This document shows, piece after piece, positions 59,784 to 64,000 of a stretch of DNA of 64,000 nucleotides. The DNA comes from Pseudomonas arsenicoxydans. GTDB taxonomy: Bacteria; Pseudomonadota; Gammaproteobacteria; Pseudomonadales; Pseudomonadaceae. The notes beneath the pieces were generated by a model. That model was not told where the DNA came from. It did no database searches and worked only from the letters and a program-made list of their open reading frames with translations. Numbering within the stretch: the first letter of the stretch is position 1; each line of letters begins with the position of its first letter. The stretch is from contig NZ_RCZE01000013.1 in NCBI RefSeq assembly GCF_006438915.1, positions 124,001 to 188,000 on the forward strand, in the 5' to 3' direction. The position numbers and the translations under genes are program-made.

Positions 59784-60383
59784 TCAGTTTGATGAACTCT
59801 TTGAAGTCAGAAACGTGCGCGCAGCATCGAGAATTTCATCCGATACCGCCTCACCGCGGCTGGCGCGAGCAAGGGTCAGGGCGCCCACCATCAGCGAATA
59901 CTCCACCAGCGCCTGCTGCCGATCAGCCTTGGCATCGCCTGAATCCAGCAGCGATCCATAGGCTTTCAGCAGTTGGTTGAGCCCCTCCATGAAGGTCCGA
60001 CGCAAACCACTGTCGGCCGCTTCGTGGCACATGTCTCCAGCAAAAGCGGCCACCGGACAACTGTCACCGGGGTTGTCGCGGCTTTCCTGAGACAGGTAAG
60101 GCTCGATCAGCGTACGACGGGCGGCGTCTTTGTCGTCGACATGGGCGGCGATTCGTTCCCGCCAGCGTTCAGCCGACTGCTCGAACGCCCGGCCACTCGC
60201 CTCCTGCGCCAATGCCTCCTTGGACTCGAAATGCCCATAGAAGCCACCATGGGTGAGGCCTGCGGCGCCCATGACGTCGACGACACTGATGCCGTGCAGG
60301 CCCCGCTCGCGAAACAGCCGCGTGGCAGCCTCGACGATGATTTCGCGGTTGAAGTCGGCTTGCTTGCGGGAAACTCGGGGCAT
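59784..60383 (-). CDS. TetR-family regulator
   Basis: A 199-residue TetR protein: helix-turn-helix IIVEAATRLFRERGLHGISV, GAAGLTHGGFYGHFESKEAL, and a variable ligand domain. Its ATG overlaps the stop of a truncated tautomerase reading frame (TGATG), so it was probably second in a tautomerase-tetR operon. The palindrome GACAGCTGTC 122 bp upstream is a candidate operator. Confidence 0.85.
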   Translation of the reverse strand: MPRVSRKQADFNREIIVEAATRLFRERGLHGISVVDVMGAAGLTHGGFYGHFESKEALAQEASGRAFEQSAERWRERIAAHVDDKDAARRTLIEPYLSQESRDNPGDSCPVAAFAGDMCHEAADSGLRRTFMEGLNQLLKAYGSLLDSGDAKADRQQALVEYSLMVGALTLARASRGEAVSDEILDAARTFLTSKSSSN

Positions 60384-60463
60384 CAGTGGCTCACAGGTCT
60401 AAAGGTGGGTTTGGCGAATGTAGGGTCCTGGTGTTTTTTGATGTCGACACGAACCAGTGGCAT
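60383..60463 (-). pseudogene. Tautomerase gene remnant, N-terminal 26 codons
   Basis: The frame opens MPLVRVDIKKHQDPTFAKP with GGAG before the ATG. The start with catalytic-type Pro after Met, and the LVRVDIKK strand, fit the N-terminus of tautomerase-family proteins of about 130 residues. After about 18 residues the frame leaves the family and ends at the tetR start. Most of the gene seems to have been deleted. Confidence 0.5.
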
Positions 60464-60831
60464 GGGATGACTCCAGAGAAAAGGTCGGTGGGTAAAAAAT
60501 ACATGACAGCTGTCCTTTATCAAGAGGCTGCTGCTATTCGGCGATGAAACAACCTGTGGGACCGAGTCTGTTCTCGATTGCGATGGGGCATCCAGCAGGG
60601 CGGTCGACTGGCACACCGCAGTCGTCGGGCGGGACGTTAGTCAGGCAAGCATCAGACTCCTGCGTTACCTCCCGAACACTGATCCGCACAACCATTCTTC
60701 ACCTAAGTCTTTGCTTCTGTTGATTAATCCCGGACAATCGCGCCCCTGTTTCGTCCAGGGCGCTGCCTGTCGGGTTTTTCCGACTCGTCCTGGCCGGGTA
60801 GCAACTGACCGGAATGCGGAGATCCCACCGG
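60464..60831. promoter_or_regulatory. 368-bp divergent gap between tetR/tautomerase remnant and the amino acid permease
   Basis: Contains the palindrome GACAGCTGTC (60505-60514), a plausible TetR site for the remnant operon. A GC hairpin region (about 60745-60800) precedes the permease gene. No convincing gene. Confidence 0.4.
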
Positions 60832-62112
60832 ATGAATGATCAGGCCAATAGCGTCGACAAACGCTATGTAGCGGCGGCACCAGCGACTCTTTCGAGCTGG
60901 AATCGTCATGACACCACCTGGATGCTGGGCCTGTTTGGCACGGCCATCGGAGCCGGCACGCTGTTTTTGCCGATTAATGCAGGGCTGGGCGGTTTCTGGC
61001 CGTTGCTGGTCCTGGCAGTGTTGGCGTTCCCCATGACTTTCTACGCACACCGTGGCCTGACCCGCTTCGTGCTGTCCGGACGCGAAGGCGCGGACATCAC
61101 CGAAGTGGTGGAAGAACACTTCGGCATCAAGGCCGGTGCGCTGATCACCTTGCTGTACTTCTTTGCGATCTTCCCGATCCTGCTGATTTACAGCGTGGCG
61201 CTGACCAACACCGTGGGCAGTTTCCTTGAGCATCAACTGCACATCATGCCGCCCCCGCGCGCGGTGCTGTCGTTCGTGCTGATTCTCGGCCTGCTGGCGG
61301 TGGTACGTTGCGGCGAACAGGCGATCGTCAAGGCCATGAGCCTGATGGTGTATCCGTTCATCGTTGCTCTGCTGTTTTTGGCGGTGTTCCTGATTCCGCA
61401 CTGGAACGGCGGCATTCTGAGCACCGCCAGCACGCTGCCTGAACCATCGGCGCTGCTGCACACCTTGTGGCTGGCGATTCCGGTGATGGTGTTCTCGTTC
61501 AACCATTCGCCGATCATCTCGGCGTTTGCGGTCGACCAGAAGCGCCGTTACGGCGAACACGCCGAAGAGCGCAGCTCGCAGATCCTGTCCCGCGCCCACC
61601 TGTTGATGGTGGTAATGGTGCTGTTCTTCGTTTTCAGTTGCGTGCTGACCCTGTCGCCGGCACAACTGGCCGAAGCCAAGGCACAGAACCTGTCGATCCT
61701 GTCGTACCTGGCCAACCACTTCAGCAACCCGACCATCGCCTTCGCGGCACCGTTGATTGCCTTCGTGGCCATCTCCAAGTCGTTCCTGGGCCACTACATC
61801 GGTGCCAGCGAAGGCCTTAAAGGCCTGATCGTCAAAAGCGGCAAGCGCCCGGCGCCGAAGACCCTGGACCGCATGACCGCTGCGTTCATGCTGGTGGTGT
61901 GCTGGATTGTTGCGACACTGAACCCGAGCATTCTCGGGATGATTGAAACCCTGGGTGGTCCGGTCATCGCCTCGATTCTGTTCCTGATGCCGATGTACGC
62001 GATCCGCAAGGTGCCGGCGATGGCGCGTTATCGTGGGCAGGCGTCCAACGTCTTCGTGACGGCGGTGGGCCTGGTGGCGATTACAGCGTTGATCTACTCG
62101 CTGACCGCGTGA
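60832..62112 (+). CDS. HAAAP-family serine/threonine permease (SdaC-like)
   Basis: A 426-residue transporter with about 11 membrane segments. SdaC/TdcC-type features are TTWMLGLFGTAIGAGTLFLP, FPMTFYAHRGLTRFVLSG and SFNHSPIISAFAVDQKRRYG. It is predicted to bring in serine or threonine with protons. The ATG of MNDQANSV is chosen (GGAGATCCCACCGG upstream). A strong terminator follows. Confidence 0.88.
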   Translation: MNDQANSVDKRYVAAAPATLSSWNRHDTTWMLGLFGTAIGAGTLFLPINAGLGGFWPLLVLAVLAFPMTFYAHRGLTRFVLSGREGADITEVVEEHFGIKAGALITLLYFFAIFPILLIYSVALTNTVGSFLEHQLHIMPPPRAVLSFVLILGLLAVVRCGEQAIVKAMSLMVYPFIVALLFLAVFLIPHWNGGILSTASTLPEPSALLHTLWLAIPVMVFSFNHSPIISAFAVDQKRRYGEHAEERSSQILSRAHLLMVVMVLFFVFSCVLTLSPAQLAEAKAQNLSILSYLANHFSNPTIAFAAPLIAFVAISKSFLGHYIGASEGLKGLIVKSGKRPAPKTLDRMTAAFMLVVCWIVATLNPSILGMIETLGGPVIASILFLMPMYAIRKVPAMARYRGQASNVFVTAVGLVAITALIYSLTA

Positions 62113-62156
62113 TCGTTCGGCCTGCTCGCGCAGCGCCGGATTGACAGCTACAGTGG

Positions 62157-62189
62157 CCGCTGCACGTGATACGTGCAGCGGTTTTTTTT
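62157..62189 (+). terminator. Rho-independent terminator after the serine/threonine permease
   Basis: Stem CCGCTGCACG / CGTGCAGCGG with a short TGATA-type loop, directly followed by eight T residues (62182-62189). It lies 45 bp after the permease stop and ends 17 bp before the TTG start of the next gene. Confidence 0.9.
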
Positions 62190-62206
62190 CGCCTGGAGAC
62201 ACCGGA

Positions 62207-63859
62207 TTGCCCAGCGCCTCACCCCCAAATCTCACCGACCAACCCAATCGCTGGCAGGACCTGTTGGCCGGGTTGTCGATTGCCGGCCTGTTGCTGCCCG
62301 AAGCGGTCGCTTACTCCAGCATCGCCGCCGTAGCCCCGCAAGCCGGGGTGATCGCCTTGTTTGCCGGTTTGCTGTGTTTTGGGCTGTTCGGTACCAGCCG
62401 TTTCGCCATTGTCTCGGCGACATCCTCGTCGGCAGCGGTGTTGGCAGCCGCCACCGCAACGCTGGCCAACGGCGATCCGCAATTGCGCTCGACCCTGGCC
62501 ATCGGCCTGGTGTTGGTGACCGGCGCGTTCTTTTTGTTGGCCGGGTTGTTCAAGTTGGGCAGCGTGACCTCGTTCATCGCAAAACCGGTGCTGCGTGGTT
62601 TTGCCTTTGGCCTGGCGCTGACCATCATCCTCAAGCAAGTCGCCAGTGTGGTCGGTGTGCACCTGAGCGACGGCAATCTGGTGCGTTTTCTGCCGCAACT
62701 GCTGGAGCAACTGCCGCAATGGAATTGGGTGGCGGCGAGTGTCGCCGCCGTGGCGTTGGCCTTGCTGGTGCTGTTTGCAAGGTTTCGGCGCTTGCCGGGC
62801 GGCTTGTTGGTGGTGGTGATCGGGATTGCGGCGAGTCAATGGCTGAACCTGCCGGCGTATGGCGTGAAGTTGATCGGCGTGATCGATCTGAGCCTGGAAG
62901 TGCCGAAGCTGCCGGTGTTGCCGTTTACTGACTGGTTGCGCCTGGGTGAATTGGCTTTTGCGATGGTGATGATCCTGTACGCGGAGTCTTACGGCTCGAT
63001 CAGCGCCTACGCGCTCAAGCACGGCGACCGGATCTCGTCGAACCGCGATCTGCTGGCGCTGGGTGCGTCCAACTTGTTGTCCGGTTTGTTCCATGGGATG
63101 CCGGCGGGGGCAGGGTACTCGGCAACGTCGGCTAATGAAGCGGCGGGAGCTACTTCGCGACTGGCCGGAGGCGTGGCGGCGCTGGTGGTGTTGCTTATCG
63201 TTTTGACCGTGTTGCCCTTTATTGCCCTGACCCCGGAGCCGATTCTCGCCGCCATCGTCATCCATGCCCTGGCCCGAGGCTTGAGCCTGCAACCGCTGGG
63301 ACGTTATTTCATCTGGCGGCGTGACCGGTTGCTGGTCATCTGCGCGGTGGCCGCCGTGTTGGTGCTGGGTGTGCTGGACGGGTTGCTGCTGTCGGTGGCA
63401 ATCAGTGTGGTGTTGATGCTCAAGCAACTGTCGGCGGCGGACATTCAGATCCTCGGGCGCATCGATGGCGGCCACGACTTTGTGGATCTGCAACTCCATC
63501 CGACGGCGCAAGTGGTGCCTGGGGTGTTGATCGTCCGGCCGGGGGAGGCGTTGTTCTTTGCCAACGTCGAGCGGATTCTGGGCAGCACGCTGCACTTGAT
63601 CCGCCATTCGCAGACGCCGATTCATTCGGTGGTTCTCAGCCTGGAGGAATCGCCGGATCTGGATGGCACCAGTATTGAAGCGTTGCAGGTGTTTTTTGTG
63701 CGGGTGCGGGGGGAGGGGAAGCAGTTGGTGTTGGCCCGCCTAAAGGATTCGGCGCAAATGGCATTGTCGGCGTTGCCGCAAGTGAAGGAGACACAGGTGA
63801 TCCTCAGCGGCCTGAGCGTGGATGGTGCGGTGCAACAAGCCCTCAAGACCTACCCATAA
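62207..63859 (+). CDS. SulP/SLC26-family anion transporter with STAS domain
   Basis: About 550 residues. Transmembrane domain with SulP motifs (LPEAVAYSSIAAVAPQAGVI, SVTSFIAKPVLRGFAFGLAL, GMPAGAGYSATSANEAAGAT) and a C-terminal STAS domain (from about 435, with SLEESPDLDGTSIEALQ). The best start is TTG at 62207, eight bases after GGAG and just past the terminator; any earlier start would put the terminator inside the gene. Probably a sulfate or bicarbonate transporter. Confidence 0.85.
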   Translation: MPSASPPNLTDQPNRWQDLLAGLSIAGLLLPEAVAYSSIAAVAPQAGVIALFAGLLCFGLFGTSRFAIVSATSSSAAVLAAATATLANGDPQLRSTLAIGLVLVTGAFFLLAGLFKLGSVTSFIAKPVLRGFAFGLALTIILKQVASVVGVHLSDGNLVRFLPQLLEQLPQWNWVAASVAAVALALLVLFARFRRLPGGLLVVVIGIAASQWLNLPAYGVKLIGVIDLSLEVPKLPVLPFTDWLRLGELAFAMVMILYAESYGSISAYALKHGDRISSNRDLLALGASNLLSGLFHGMPAGAGYSATSANEAAGATSRLAGGVAALVVLLIVLTVLPFIALTPEPILAAIVIHALARGLSLQPLGRYFIWRRDRLLVICAVAAVLVLGVLDGLLLSVAISVVLMLKQLSAADIQILGRIDGGHDFVDLQLHPTAQVVPGVLIVRPGEALFFANVERILGSTLHLIRHSQTPIHSVVLSLEESPDLDGTSIEALQVFFVRVRGEGKQLVLARLKDSAQMALSALPQVKETQVILSGLSVDGAVQQALKTYP

Positions 63860-63862
63860 CCC

Positions 63863-63952
63863 TGTGGGAGCAGGCTTGCTCGCGAAGGCGGTGGATCAGT
63901 CAACAATGAGGCCGGCTGACACACCGCCTTCGCGAGCAAGCCCGCTCCCACA
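63863..63952. repeat. REP-type inverted repeat (TTCGCGAGCAAGCCCGCTCC family)
   Basis: Facing arms at 63863-63891 and 63925-63952; one arm has GAGCAGGCTTGC where the consensus is GAGCGGGCTTGC. It follows the SulP gene. The last 48 bases of the window hold nothing recognised. Confidence 0.8.
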
Positions 63953-64000
63953 AGGGATTTGTGTAAGGGCATAGCCATGTAGCAGGCATAAAAAAACGCC

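Overview
The window comes from a Pseudomonas chromosome, most likely of the P. fluorescens group. This follows from the GC-rich coding sequence, a bkdR/bkdA1 divergent pair, DUF1652, several families of Pseudomonas-type extragenic inverted repeats, and the nosP-nahK-agmR-ped/exa-pqq-ercA-ercS gene order known from P. aeruginosa and P. putida. I found no rRNA, tRNA, CRISPR array, prophage or insertion sequence.

Layout. (1) 1-2710: the start of bkdA1, its regulator bkdR, and a divergent sulfur pair (ETHE1-like persulfide dioxygenase and a TauE/SafE exporter). (2) 2843-25639: a 23-kb regulon for periplasmic PQQ-dependent alcohol oxidation. It holds NosP and the hybrid kinase NahK, the LuxR-type regulator AgmR/ErbR, a CXXCW rhodanese-like protein, an ABC system with a beta-propeller and a binding protein, cytochrome c550, a binding protein, a SoxYZ-like carrier and a zinc metallohydrolase. 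The quinoprotein alcohol dehydrogenase has Asp323-Tyr-Asp325, the signature of the lanthanide-dependent PedH type. Aldehyde dehydrogenase, pqqABCDE, ercA and hybrid kinase ercS follow. Imperfect CTAC-N4-GTAG dyads lie 73-117 bp before the first genes of seven transcription units here and are proposed as the common operator. (3) 25632-30044: uronate oxidation (OprD-type porin, uronate dehydrogenase, SMP-30 lactonase, mutarotase) with three near-identical 13-bp operators. (4) 30211-31437: copCD. (5) 31576-40011: reductive pyrimidine catabolism (TetR regulator, PreA/PreT, dihydropyrimidinase, NCS1 permease, beta-ureidopropionase).

(6) 40048-54110: a block that I read as a possible, undescribed pteridine catabolic system. 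Eight genes run on the minus strand: two tandem amidohydrolases, UbiD, UbiX, a CobW-type GTPase, an NCS2 permease, a deaminase that resembles isoxanthopterin deaminase more than 8-oxoguanine deaminase, and XdhC. Beside them are a divergent LysR gene, an IorAB-type molybdenum hydroxylase and a second LysR gene. The first amidohydrolase has lost the HxH metal motif that its neighbour keeps. The substrate is inferred, not shown.

(7) 54199-63859: a three-PAS LuxR-type regulator, a coupled micro-ORF and DUF1652 gene, a small proline-rich lipoprotein, an SDR and a phosphotransferase, a 2-hydroxyacid dehydrogenase, a TetR gene preceded by the deleted remnant of a tautomerase gene, a serine/threonine permease with a clear terminator, and a SulP anion transporter.

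The PQQ section works as a unit. PqqA-E make the cofactor, PedH oxidises alcohols in the periplasm and passes electrons to cytochrome c550, ExaC removes the aldehyde, and the flanking sensor kinases and AgmR control expression. The pyrimidine and putative pteridine blocks lie side by side, so the middle of the window is largely devoted to nitrogen-heterocycle scavenging.
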